Below, one piece after another: positions 16,152-24,269 of a DNA stretch of 64,000 nucleotides. How positions within the stretch are numbered: the stretch's first letter is position 1; each line of letters begins with the position of its first letter. Where the stretch lies: assembly GCA_000961585.1 (NCBI GenBank), contig LADN01000089.1, positions 1-64,000 on the forward strand, in the 5' to 3' direction. Position numbers and translations under genes: made by a program. The notes under the pieces were generated by a model. It made no database searches. It saw nothing but the letters and a program-made list of their open reading frames with translations, and was not told the DNA's origin. Source of the stretch: Peptococcaceae bacterium BRH_c4a. GTDB taxonomy: Bacteria; Bacillota; Desulfotomaculia; Desulfotomaculales; Desulfocucumaceae.

Positions 16152-17243
16152 TTACACCGACCTGATTATCTCCCCGGCAATCTCATTAAGGGGCAGAACC
16201 ATTTCTGCGCCTCCCATTTCAATGGCTGCCCGGGGCATGCCATAAACCACGCAGGTGCTCTGATCCTCAGCCACCGTGTGCCCGCTGCCCTTTCTTATGG
16301 CCGCCATTCCCTGGGCACCATCCTTGCCCATTCCGGTAAGCAGCACTCCCATGGCATGACTTCCCAATGTTTCGGCCGCCGATTTCATCACCACATCCAC
16401 AGACGGCCTGAAGCCGCCGGGGGGCACCGGGGCTTTTCCGGGGTCAAGGTAAACCGTCAGTGATCCGGGCTTCCCTTTGAAAAAAAGATCATACCCGGCA
16501 GGGGATACCAGCACCTGACCAGGCGTAATCCTGTCTCCCTGTTCGGCATGCTTCACCTTTACCTTGGACTTCCGGTCCAGGTGTTCTGCCAGGGGCCCTG
16601 AAAAACCCACCGGTATGTGCTGAACGATAACCATTCCCACCGGAAGATTCTCCGGCAGCAGGGGGACAATTTGCTGCAGCGCTGCCGGCCCACCGGTGGA
16701 GGATCCAATTACCACCACTTCAATTTTTCCGCCTGATGACCGGGTAATCGGCATGGGCATGGGAGACAGCGGCATCTTGGCCTCAGCCTTGATATCCCGT
16801 GTTTTTTGCCTGGCTGCCGGCCGGGGGGTGTATGCCGGAATTTTCTTCAGTGACGCCTGGGCCGCAGCCTTGATCTTGTACTTTAGATCGGCCACCATGG
16901 CACTCATTTCACCGGGTTTGGCGGGCTTGGCCACAAAATCCACCGCTCCCAGGGCCAGCGCCTGCATGGTGGCCCTGGCGCCCTCGGTGGTATGGGCGCT
17001 CAGCATGACCACCGGCAGCGGCGACAGGCGCATCAGTCTTCCCAGGGTGGAAAGGCCGTCTAGAACGGGCATTTCCACATCCAGGGTGACCACGTCCGGC
17101 CTTAGGCTTTGAATTTTTTTCAGGGCCTCTTCACCGTTAACGGCAGTATCTATCACCTTTATGTTAATGTCTTCTTCAAGGAACCTTACTATCAGACGCC
17201 TCATCAAAGAAGAATCGTCCACCACCAAAACCCTAATTGGCAT
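16152..17243 (-). CDS. cheB: Chemotaxis protein-glutamate methylesterase
   Basis: 363 residues. The N-terminal receiver domain is complete: VLVVDDSSLMRR (acidic pair), VTLDVEMPVLDG with the phosphorylated Asp, VVMLSAHT and AKPAKPG with the conserved Lys. After a linker (about residues 120-170) comes the methylesterase domain with catalytic Ser in VVIGSSTGGPAAL, His in VIVQHIPVGFS and Asp in LLTGMGKDGAQGM. It removes methyl groups from (or deamidates) chemoreceptors. It overlaps the cheA end by 11 bases. Its stop lies 3 bases from the mobile-element relic. Confidence 0.95.
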   Translation of the reverse strand: MPIRVLVVDDSSLMRRLIVRFLEEDINIKVIDTAVNGEEALKKIQSLRPDVVTLDVEMPVLDGLSTLGRLMRLSPLPVVMLSAHTTEGARATMQALALGAVDFVAKPAKPGEMSAMVADLKYKIKAAAQASLKKIPAYTPRPAARQKTRDIKAEAKMPLSPMPMPITRSSGGKIEVVVIGSSTGGPAALQQIVPLLPENLPVGMVIVQHIPVGFSGPLAEHLDRKSKVKVKHAEQGDRITPGQVLVSPAGYDLFFKGKPGSLTVYLDPGKAPVPPGGFRPSVDVVMKSAAETLGSHAMGVLLTGMGKDGAQGMAAIRKGSGHTVAEDQSTCVVYGMPRAAIEMGGAEMVLPLNEIAGEIIRSV

Positions 17244-19296
17244 AGGAAATAACCTCTTTGCCGGTGTCTTTCACAATTCCCTTGGCGTCAATAATCAGGG
17301 CCACCCTGCCGTCCCCCAGAATTGTGGCGCCGGAAAGGCCTGTCATTTGTCCCAAATAGTTGCCCAGGGTCTTGATGACTATTTCCTGCTCTCCCACGAG
17401 TTTTTCCACCACAACCCCGATACGCTTATCACCGGAACCCAACACCACAACATACAGCTTGTCGACGGCCTCTCCGTTTTCCATCTGGAAAAGTTGGGAC
17501 AGCCGAACCAGAGGCAACACGCCGCCTCTCACCACTATAACCTCGCTGTGGCGGATAAATTTAATATCGGAGCCCTTGATGGCCAGTGTCTCCATAACAT
17601 TGGACAGAGGGAAGGCAAATACCTGGCCGGCCATGCCCACCATCAGAGCCCTCACAATAACCAGAGTCAGAGGCAGCTTTATGCGGAACATTGTACCGAA
17701 CCCCGGTTCGGAATCTAACTCCAGTGTGCCGTTGATCTGTTCAATCTGGCTTCTGACTATATCCATCCCCACTCCCCGGCCGGATACGTCACTAACCACT
17801 CCCGCCGTTGAAAAGCCCGGTATAAAGATAAGATCCAGGGCCTCCCTGTCACCCATTCTGGCCAGGACATCCTGCTTTACAAGTCCCTTTTTAAGCGCCA
17901 GTTCCTTGAGTTTTTTGGGACTGATACCTTTTCCGTCATCCGACAGGGTTATAACAATATGGCTCTCCACGTAGGAGGCCTTCAGAAAAACTCTTCCCGT
18001 CCTGGGCTTACCCGCCTGCTCCCGCTCCTCCGGACCCTCTATGCCGTGATCAATGGCATTTCTGATCAGGTGTATAAGCGGGTCGCCTATAATCTCGATA
18101 ACATTCCTGTCAAGCTCGGTTTCCTTGCCCTCAACAATGAAATCAATCTCTTTTGACAGCTTCTGGGCGATATCCCTCACCATTCTGGGAAGGCGGTTGA
18201 ACACCGTGGCCACCGGCAGCATCCTGGCCTTCATTATCTCGTCCTGAAGGTCGGTGGTTATCTGCCCCAGATGGTTGGATATCTCCACTATATCTTCCAC
18301 CAATTCCTCGGAGCCGTACTTATTCTCAAATATTTCCACAAAACGATCCAGTCTGGTGCGGTCAATGACCAGCTCACTAACCAGGTTCATTAAATTATCC
18401 AATTTCTGAACATCCACCCGGACTGTCTTAATGGTATTCTTTTCTGATCCGGCGGCCCGTTGAGTGGCGTCATCCTTCTTAACCTCTTCAACATGATCCT
18501 CTTCCTCCGAGACCTCCGGGCACCCGTTTTCCTCCCCGGAATCCAACTGCTGAATCTCAACGGAATCTACCTCGGCGATTGACATGACCAGATTTTTAAT
18601 ATGCCCCATGTCCTCCTTGGAAATATAAATGGCCGAGAAGGATTGTTCATACCTTCCTTCCTGAAGATCCTCCGCCGGGGGCTCACTTTTAATAATCTCA
18701 CCTATCTGCTGCAAAGTCTCAAAAACCAGGTAGGCCCTGACATTTTTCATCTGGCAGCCTGAATCCACGGTGACCTTCACCCAGTACACCTGATAACCCC
18801 TGACCTCTGCCTCCCGGACCATATTCATAATCACATCGTCCAGTTGTCCGGGCCCTTCCCCGGGCTGTTGCGCACTCTTGTTTTCAGCCTTTTCTTTATG
18901 TACCGGTTCCTCTCCACCGGTTTTTACCTGGCAGGCCCTTATTTTGGCGGTGATTTCGTCAACCGCCACCTCCCCGCCCTCCCCGGTTATTTCGTCCTTG
19001 AGCATCTTTAAAGTGTCCAGGGCCTCAAACAGCACGTCCACCAGATGCGTGGTAACCTCCATGGTTCCCTGACGAAGCCTGTCAAACAGGTTTTCAATTT
19101 CATGAGTAAGCCGGGCCATCTTTTCATAACCCATAACTCCGGATGAACCCTTTATTGTATGGGCGGCGCGAAAAATTTCCTGAATTACCTCCGGGCTTCC
19201 TCCATCCCTTTCCAGTATAAGCACATTGTCATTGATGGACTGAATTTTTTCCTCCAGCTCCTCCAAGAAGACCGACATTTCAACATCGCTAAACAC
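17233..19296 (-). CDS. cheA: Chemotaxis histidine kinase CheA
   Basis: 687 residues. Domain order: HPt with the phospho-His in IFRAAHTIKGSSGVMG, a P2-like CheY/CheB-binding region (about 190-280), the dimerisation helices TVRVDVQKLDNLMNLVSELVI, the ATPase with HLIRNAIDHGIE, DDGKGISPKKL and GRGVGMDIV boxes, and a C-terminal CheW-like domain. I chose GTG 19296 because it gives the family N-terminus (MFSDVEMSVFLEELEE) after an AAAAGGGTGG site; a longer frame to 19404 runs back into cheW. It is in an operon with cheW and cheB. Confidence 0.95.
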   Translation of the reverse strand: MFSDVEMSVFLEELEEKIQSINDNVLILERDGGSPEVIQEIFRAAHTIKGSSGVMGYEKMARLTHEIENLFDRLRQGTMEVTTHLVDVLFEALDTLKMLKDEITGEGGEVAVDEITAKIRACQVKTGGEEPVHKEKAENKSAQQPGEGPGQLDDVIMNMVREAEVRGYQVYWVKVTVDSGCQMKNVRAYLVFETLQQIGEIIKSEPPAEDLQEGRYEQSFSAIYISKEDMGHIKNLVMSIAEVDSVEIQQLDSGEENGCPEVSEEEDHVEEVKKDDATQRAAGSEKNTIKTVRVDVQKLDNLMNLVSELVIDRTRLDRFVEIFENKYGSEELVEDIVEISNHLGQITTDLQDEIMKARMLPVATVFNRLPRMVRDIAQKLSKEIDFIVEGKETELDRNVIEIIGDPLIHLIRNAIDHGIEGPEEREQAGKPRTGRVFLKASYVESHIVITLSDDGKGISPKKLKELALKKGLVKQDVLARMGDREALDLIFIPGFSTAGVVSDVSGRGVGMDIVRSQIEQINGTLELDSEPGFGTMFRIKLPLTLVIVRALMVGMAGQVFAFPLSNVMETLAIKGSDIKFIRHSEVIVVRGGVLPLVRLSQLFQMENGEAVDKLYVVVLGSGDKRIGVVVEKLVGEQEIVIKTLGNYLGQMTGLSGATILGDGRVALIIDAKGIVKDTGKEVISYAN

Positions 19297-19330
19297 CAGC
19301 GGCACCACCCTTTTAAAAACGTTATGTATT

Positions 19331-19813
19331 TTAGTTGCCTTCGAATTCCCTAAGCCTGTTCTTTTCCTCGTCATAAAGCAGTTTGCCCAGATCCAGCAGA
19401 ACAACCATCCGCTTGTCCACCAGGGCCACGCCCCTCAGTGCCTCAATGCTGGAACCGGATATCAGGGCAGGTATTGCTTCCAGATTGGACGCCGGTATAC
19501 GCAAAACCTCGGAAACAGAGTTAACAATCATCCCAATGGTTACCCCCCCGGCCTCCACAATTATAACCCTCGTGGTGTCCGAAATATCAGAAGGGGGCAT
19601 GCCGAACCTGACGGCGAGATCCATTACGGGAATAACCTTACCTCTCAGGTTTATAATACCCTCGGTAAAAACCGGGGTTCCCGGAACTTTGGTGACGGAC
19701 TCGGTCCTGATTATTTCGAGGACTGACGCAATGTTGACCCCATACACCTGATCATGCAAGCTGAAAACCACTATCTGCTCCTCTGAATGACCGCCTTTTG
19801 AATCATACATCAT
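19331..19813 (-). CDS. cheW: Chemotaxis coupling protein
   Basis: 160 residues, single CheW domain: IVVFSLHDQVYGVNIASVLEI, TPVFTEGIINLRGKVIPVMDLAVRFGM and the C-terminal GVALVDKRMVVLLDLGKLL. It links CheA to chemoreceptors at the membrane. It sits between motA and cheA on the same strand. Confidence 0.95.
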   Translation of the reverse strand: MMYDSKGGHSEEQIVVFSLHDQVYGVNIASVLEIIRTESVTKVPGTPVFTEGIINLRGKVIPVMDLAVRFGMPPSDISDTTRVIIVEAGGVTIGMIVNSVSEVLRIPASNLEAIPALISGSSIEALRGVALVDKRMVVLLDLGKLLYDEEKNRLREFEGN

Positions 19814-19849
19814 ATATCACACTCCCTTATATATATGTGTTTCACAGAG

Positions 19850-20629
19850 TCAATCCTCCATATCCCTTTTATCCCGGATGCGGAGGTCTGGGTTAAGAAA
19901 AGCTGAAAGTCTTTCCCTGATCAGCATAGGGTTATATCCGGCCTGCAGCGAAACTATGCCCTCTATCATCAACATGCGCAGGGTTGATTCCTTTTTGCTG
20001 AGATTGGCCAACTTTGCGCCAACGGGCAGCCACAACACATTGGCGCTGCCCACCCCGTAAAGGGTGGCCATAAAGGCAACAGCTATGGCAGGCCCCAGGG
20101 CGTTGGGATCGCTCATGTTTCCCAGCACGTGAATGAGGCCCATGACGGTACCGATGATGCCCATGGTGGGAGCGTATCCCCCGGCAGTTTCAAAAATGGA
20201 ACTGCCTATATGATGCCTTTCCTCGATGGCAAAAAGCTCCACCTCCATAATGCTGCGAACCAGTTCGGGATCGGTTCCGTCCACAACAAGCTGAACACCC
20301 TTACGGAGAAACTGGTCGTCTATCTCGCCCAGCCTGTTTTCCAGGTATAGCAATCCCTCACGGCGGGCCTCGTCGGCCAGGCTGACGATCAGATCAATCA
20401 CCCGCTCAGGTTCCTGCTGCTTGGGAAAAAGAGCTATTTTAAACAACCTTGGGATATTTTTCAACTCACTGATACTAAATGCTATGGCCGTGGCGCCAAG
20501 CGTACCTCCGAACACAATAATGGCGGCAGTAAAACTTAATAAGGCTCCTAAATGGCCTCCATCCAGCATAAATGCGCCAGCCAGAGAGAAAACAGCCAGA
20601 CCCAATCCTAAAATCAGTGGCAGATCCAT
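19850..20629 (-). CDS. motA: Flagellar motor stator protein MotA
   Basis: 259 residues with four membrane segments: DLPLILGLGLAVFSLAGAFM, a second containing LLSFTAAIIVFGGTLGATAI, and two near the C-terminus (APTMGIIGTVMGLIHVL and GPAIAVAFMATLYGVGSANVLWLPVG). The cytoplasmic loop carries the charged segment that contacts FliG (around QEPERVIDLIVSLADEARREG). Together with MotB it forms the proton- or sodium-driven stator. motB precedes it on the same strand. Confidence 0.95.
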   Translation of the reverse strand: MDLPLILGLGLAVFSLAGAFMLDGGHLGALLSFTAAIIVFGGTLGATAIAFSISELKNIPRLFKIALFPKQQEPERVIDLIVSLADEARREGLLYLENRLGEIDDQFLRKGVQLVVDGTDPELVRSIMEVELFAIEERHHIGSSIFETAGGYAPTMGIIGTVMGLIHVLGNMSDPNALGPAIAVAFMATLYGVGSANVLWLPVGAKLANLSKKESTLRMLMIEGIVSLQAGYNPMLIRERLSAFLNPDLRIRDKRDMED

Positions 20630-20684
20630 ATAATAATCCCAACATCCTTTCCCGCCCCAGATGACTCCCCAGTTGCGCCGTATT

Positions 20685-21431
20685 TCACTCTATAACTGTC
20701 ATTGAGCCCGGTTCGGCCAGGCCGAATTTACTGCGCAAAACCACAATATTTACACGACGGTTCAGCTGTCTGTGAGCGTCGGAATCATTTTTAACCAGTG
20801 GCCTGTATTCTCCATAGGCCACAGCGGATAACCTCTGCGGATATATATCAAAATTTTTGACCAGCTCCTGCAAAACATTATTGGATCTTGCCGACGACAA
20901 TTCCCAGTTGGAAGGGTATTGATGGGTATTTATGGGAAGATTATCGGTGTGCCCCTCGACCCTCAGATAATTTGGCACCGTCACCAGTATGGGACCAACC
21001 TTGCGAATTATTTCTCTGGCCCTGGGGGTCAGTTCGGCCTGTCCCAGCTTAAAAAGCACTTCATCCTGAAAGGAGAGCACCACTCCCCGTTCCTCCATGG
21101 TAACCGTTACCTTGGCCTGGAGGCCGGCTTCCTTTATATACTTTTCCATCTCCTTTTTAACATTTTCCAACTGGGTAATTTCCAAAGCCTGCATGGGGGT
21201 TTCGGTACCGGCCAGTCCGGGCACCACCGACGGTCCCGGGCTGTCCAGCATCAGACTTCCCGACCCCATTGCCTTGGTCAGGGATGTGGAAAGGGCCTGG
21301 AATTTTTTTACATCAATTCTGCTAAGGGTATACATAACAATAAAAAATATTAGTAAAAGGGTAATCATGTCGGCATAGGTTATCAGCCACCGCTCATGAC
21401 CTCCTTTTTTTTCCCGATGACGACGTTTCAA
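20685..21431 (-). CDS. motB: Flagellar motor stator protein MotB (OmpA family)
   Basis: 248 residues. One N-terminal membrane segment follows HERWLITYADMITLLLIFF, whose Asp is the ion-carrying residue; the plug/linker follows. The OmpA-like peptidoglycan-binding domain occupies the C-terminal half (VEGHTDNLPINTHQYPSNWELSSARS..., then LSAVAYGEYRP and NRRVNIVVL). TTG start 21431 gives the expected basic N-terminus MKRRHREKKGGHERW. It is the first gene of motB-motA-cheW-cheA-cheB. Confidence 0.94.
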   Translation of the reverse strand: MKRRHREKKGGHERWLITYADMITLLLIFFIVMYTLSRIDVKKFQALSTSLTKAMGSGSLMLDSPGPSVVPGLAGTETPMQALEITQLENVKKEMEKYIKEAGLQAKVTVTMEERGVVLSFQDEVLFKLGQAELTPRAREIIRKVGPILVTVPNYLRVEGHTDNLPINTHQYPSNWELSSARSNNVLQELVKNFDIYPQRLSAVAYGEYRPLVKNDSDAHRQLNRRVNIVVLRSKFGLAEPGSMTVIE

Positions 21432-21453
21432 TATACATATCTCCCTGATTTTT

Positions 21454-21480
21454 ATATCGGTACATGTCGAAAAAACTAAA
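21454..21480 (-). promoter_or_regulatory. Candidate sigma-28-type promoter of motB operon
   Basis: On the minus strand TTTA is followed after 15 bases by ACCGATAT. The -10 matches 7 of 8 consensus positions (GCCGATAT); the -35 matches only 2 of 4 (TAAA). It lies 23 bases before the motB start. Plausible but weaker than the flgM promoter. Confidence 0.45.
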
Positions 21481-21586
21481 ACCCTGATAATGGATATTCG
21501 ACTTTACTGGTAAACTTCCTTCTTTGAGGTTTTGCAAAGTTACTGCAGCAACCTGGTTTTTATCAGATATTTCCCACTTAATATCC

Positions 21587-21615
21587 TTGCAAACCCTCCC
21601 CGTATATGCTAAAAT
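21587..21615 (+). promoter_or_regulatory. Vegetative promoter of the tRNA-Val gene
   Basis: TTGCAA, 17 bases, then TAAAAT with an extended TGC before the -10. The predicted start near 21622 is about 22 bases upstream of the tRNA. It is divergent from the motB promoter. Confidence 0.7.
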
Positions 21616-21643
21616 TAATTTCGCACACGACAACTTGATACTT

Positions 21644-21718
21644 GGGGGTGTAGCTCAGCGGGAGAGCGCTTGACTCACATTCAAGAGGCCACTGGTTCGA
21701 GACCAGTCATCCCCACCA
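21644..21718 (+). tRNA. tRNA-Val (anticodon CAC)
   Basis: Full cloverleaf: acceptor GGGGGTG pairs with CATCCCC (one G-T pair), D-arm with AGCTCAGCGGGAGAGC, anticodon stem CTTGA/TCAAG around loop CTCACAT giving CAC, T-arm CTGGTTCGAGACCAG, discriminator A and encoded CCA. It reads GTG valine codons. An intrinsic terminator follows directly, so it is a single-gene transcript. Confidence 0.95.
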
Positions 21719-21722
21719 GATA

Positions 21723-21750
21723 ACAAAAGCCTTACGGGGCTTTTTGTTTT
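21723..21750 (+). terminator. Intrinsic terminator of tRNA-Val
   Basis: ACAAAAGCC, loop TTACG, GGGCTTTTTGT followed by TTTT. It starts five bases after the tRNA CCA end. Confidence 0.8.
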
Positions 21751-21809
21751 ACCCTGAACAGCCTAGTATGCCAATCTTCATGACAGTAAAGCATTTTTCT
21801 GTCTTCTTC

Positions 21810-21848
21810 AAAAAAATAACCCGGGGTTATCGCCCTGGGTTATTTTCT
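21810..21848 (-). terminator. Intrinsic terminator of the leftward catabolic operon
   Basis: Read on the minus strand: AAAATAACCC, a GC-rich loop, GGGTTATTTTTTT. It lies about 70 bases after the nitroreductase stop and closes the leftward transcript that starts upstream of the substrate-binding protein gene. Confidence 0.8.
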
Positions 21849-21916
21849 ATCTATGACTACACTGCTGTTTATATGCCCTTTTCATTGAACTTAACTTCTT
21901 CATATGGGAAGGCCCA

Positions 21917-22600
21917 CTATCTCTTTCCGCCGTATTTTTCCCAGGAAACTATTTTTTCCAAGGGTTTGCGCGGCCTGGGGCCGGGGCTTTCGTCAGGATA
22001 GCCGATGGTGACGGCGAGCAGGGGAATCATGTTTTCGGGAAGTTCCAGCGTTTCCCTGATCTGGCGGCTCAGTTCCACCATTGCCGGGACTTTGCCCTTA
22101 GCCACTCCCCCAATGATGCAGGCGCCAAGGCCCTGATTGATGGCCTCTATACAGAGGAACGAAATTGCGTAACTCAATTGTTCCACCACTGCCAGAAACA
22201 CCTGCTGCGGACCTTCGATAAAGGGGGCCAGCACCGGGTTTTTCAAAATCGCATTGTCGATAACCTCGTCTGACCACTCAATGGCCCCGGCGCTAACCAG
22301 ATGTAAAAGTGACTCCCGCAGCCTGGACTGTCCGAAAGCGTCCAAATCCCCGCAGCAAATGACCACCACCGGGGCCTGGGCAACCATATTCTGGCTTAAG
22401 GCCCACTTCCTTAATTTTTTCCGCGTTTCCGGGTCCCGGATCAATATAAAGTGCCAGGGCTGGGCGTTGGAGGCCGAAGGGGCCCGTTGGGCCGCCTCCA
22501 AAACCGCCATAATTTTGTTTTCCGGAACCGGATCCGGCTTGTATTTTCTGATGCTCCTCCAATTCTTGATGATATTCAAAATGTCGGTCTGGCCGTTCAT
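21917..22600 (-). CDS. Nitroreductase-family flavoprotein
   Basis: 227 residues. The N-terminal WRSIRKYKPDPVPENKIMAVLEAAQRAPSASNAQPWHFI block is the FMN-binding signature of the nitroreductase family, and the C-terminal LLAVTIGYPDESPGPRPRKPLEKIVSWE is the usual end. It is an NAD(P)H- and FMN-dependent oxidoreductase, probably a dimer; the substrate is unknown. As the last gene of an acyl-CoA catabolic operon it could reduce an enoyl or quinone-like intermediate or recycle electrons (inference). A terminator follows. Confidence 0.88.
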   Translation of the reverse strand: MNGQTDILNIIKNWRSIRKYKPDPVPENKIMAVLEAAQRAPSASNAQPWHFILIRDPETRKKLRKWALSQNMVAQAPVVVICCGDLDAFGQSRLRESLLHLVSAGAIEWSDEVIDNAILKNPVLAPFIEGPQQVFLAVVEQLSYAISFLCIEAINQGLGACIIGGVAKGKVPAMVELSRQIRETLELPENMIPLLAVTIGYPDESPGPRPRKPLEKIVSWEKYGGKR

Positions 22601-22653
22601 AAACTACCTACCTTCTTTCTTTTAGTTGTTATAAAGCCCCATCCTAAACCAAC

Positions 22654-23454
22654 TTATTTTCCTGAAAATACGGGGGGGCGCTTGGCAAAAAACGCTCTCA
22701 GACCTTCCTTGTAATCCTCTGTCTGGGCAGCCATGATCATATTCTGACGCTCGACCTCCAGGTGCCGTTCTAAAAGGCCTAGCATGGCGTGATTTAATTC
22801 TTCCTTGGCCCTGGCAAAGGCTAGTGTTGGGCCCTTGGCGAGCTTTTCCGCCCATTCTCTGGCGGTTTCCATCAGTTTTTCCGGCGCCACCACCTCGTGG
22901 ACGAAACCAAACACCAACGCCTTTTTGCTGTCATAAACGGGATCGAGAAAGATCATTTCACTGGCCCGGCCAAATCCCCCTAATAAAGAAACCCACAGAC
23001 ACCAAGCTCCGTCGGGCACTAAACCTATTGCTGTATAGGCTTGTTTAAACCTTGCGGACTCAGAGGCAATCCTCAAGTCACAGGCCAGGGCGATACTTAT
23101 CCCGGCGCCGCTGGCCGTGCCGTTTATGGCTGCCAGTACCGGTTTTGGCATTAGCCGGATTTCCATGATGATTCTGTTTAACAGCTTGGTTGCCTGGCGA
23201 AGCGGCTCGCTCGGGTCGGTATCCAGGAATTCACCAAAAGATTTTACATCTCCACCTGAACAAAAGGACCTTCCGGAGCCGGTTATGACCACAGCCCTTA
23301 TTTCCTGGTCACCGACGCATATTTCAAGCGCCTTTACCATTTCCTCCCCCAGTGTTATATCCAGAGCATTAAGCCTTTCGGGCCTGTTCAGAGTGATCCA
23401 GCCCACGCCGTTTTCCATGGCAAAAGAAATGGTTGCAAATTGTTGTTCGCACAT
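22654..23454 (-). CDS. Enoyl-CoA hydratase/isomerase family protein
   Basis: 266 residues from ATG 23454 (AAAGGGA site upstream; in-frame starts at 23463 and 23472 are possible). Crotonase-fold motifs: GVGWITLNRPERLNALD, the oxyanion-hole segments GSGRSFCSGGDVKSF and AINGTASGAGISIALACDLRIA, and the end GLRAFFAKRPPVFSGK. The segment AYTAIGLVPDGAW carries Asp in place of a Glu often used in hydration, so hydratase versus isomerase activity is open. Probable beta-oxidation step in this operon. Confidence 0.88.
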   Translation of the reverse strand: MCEQQFATISFAMENGVGWITLNRPERLNALDITLGEEMVKALEICVGDQEIRAVVITGSGRSFCSGGDVKSFGEFLDTDPSEPLRQATKLLNRIIMEIRLMPKPVLAAINGTASGAGISIALACDLRIASESARFKQAYTAIGLVPDGAWCLWVSLLGGFGRASEMIFLDPVYDSKKALVFGFVHEVVAPEKLMETAREWAEKLAKGPTLAFARAKEELNHAMLGLLERHLEVERQNMIMAAQTEDYKEGLRAFFAKRPPVFSGK

Positions 23455-23490
23455 GCCGTTCATCCCTTTCAAAAAGTTTTACTGCTGGCA

Positions 23491-24237
23491 CTAATCCATT
23501 AAATATCCTCCGCATACGTTCCATACCTGGCCAGTTACATAGCTGCTCCCATCGCTTCCCAGAAACGCTGCCAAGGCTGCGACATCATCCGGCTTGCCCA
23601 TTCTTCCCATGGGGTTTCTCTTTAAATATTGCTCAATTCCGTATTCTCCGGTTGCCCTTCCCATCGGGGTCTCGATCAGTCCTGGTGCAATGGCGTTCAC
23701 TCTTATCCCTAAAGGGCTGAGCTCCCTGGCCAGTGATTTTGTAAAAGCGTTTATCGCACCCTTGCTGGCCGCGTAATGGGACGCCGAACCCGACCCCGTT
23801 TTGCCCGCCACCGATGATATAGAAATGATTTTTCCTCTTTTTCTGTCTACCATTGAGGGCAAAACCAGCTTCGTGCAGTTATAGACCCCCTTAAAATTAA
23901 CGTCCAGCGTTCGGTCCATCTCTTCATCGCTCATCTTCAAAATAGACGTTTCCTTCCATATTCCGGCCGCATTAACTAAAATATTAATTTTAGTGTAGTA
24001 TCCCAAAATTTTTGCAAATACTTCTTTCAAACCTTGATGATTGGTTACATCAACGGAAAAGCTCTTGCATTCAACATTTTTTTGTTTTATTTCCTGCTCA
24101 ACTTCTTCAAGTTTGGCTGAGTCAAGGTCCAAAATGGCCAGATTGGAACCCTCTTCGGCATATTTCAAGGCTATTGCCCTGCCGATGCCGCTGGCCGCCC
24201 CGGTAATTACGGCCACCTCACCATTTAATGCTCCCAA
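23491..24237 (-). CDS. Short-chain dehydrogenase (FabG-like)
   Basis: 248 residues of classical SDR type: cofactor motif ITGAASGIGRAIAL, NAAG at about residue 88, the catalytic Ser in ISISSVAGKTG, YAASKGA with Tyr-x3-Lys, and the C-terminal GSDGSSYVTGQVWNVCGGYLMD. FabG-like enzymes reduce 3-oxoacyl-ACP. Here, between CoA ligase and enoyl-CoA hydratase genes, oxidation of a 3-hydroxyacyl-CoA is more likely (inference), since no HadH-type dehydrogenase is seen. TTG start with an AAGAGAG/GGGGG site. Confidence 0.88.
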   Translation of the reverse strand: MGALNGEVAVITGAASGIGRAIALKYAEEGSNLAILDLDSAKLEEVEQEIKQKNVECKSFSVDVTNHQGLKEVFAKILGYYTKINILVNAAGIWKETSILKMSDEEMDRTLDVNFKGVYNCTKLVLPSMVDRKRGKIISISSVAGKTGSGSASHYAASKGAINAFTKSLARELSPLGIRVNAIAPGLIETPMGRATGEYGIEQYLKRNPMGRMGKPDDVAALAAFLGSDGSSYVTGQVWNVCGGYLMD

Positions 24238-24269
24238 AGCTCTCTTGCCCCCTTCATAACTTACTGGAA

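Noticed and set aside
19297-19404. N-terminal extension of CheA to 19404
   Set aside because: It would overlap cheW and adds 36 non-conserved residues; GTG 19296 with a good ribosome site gives the usual HPt start.
21394-21633. 79-codon open frame upstream of and overlapping motB
   Set aside because: It crosses the candidate sigma-28 promoter and the motB start in another frame and lacks family features.
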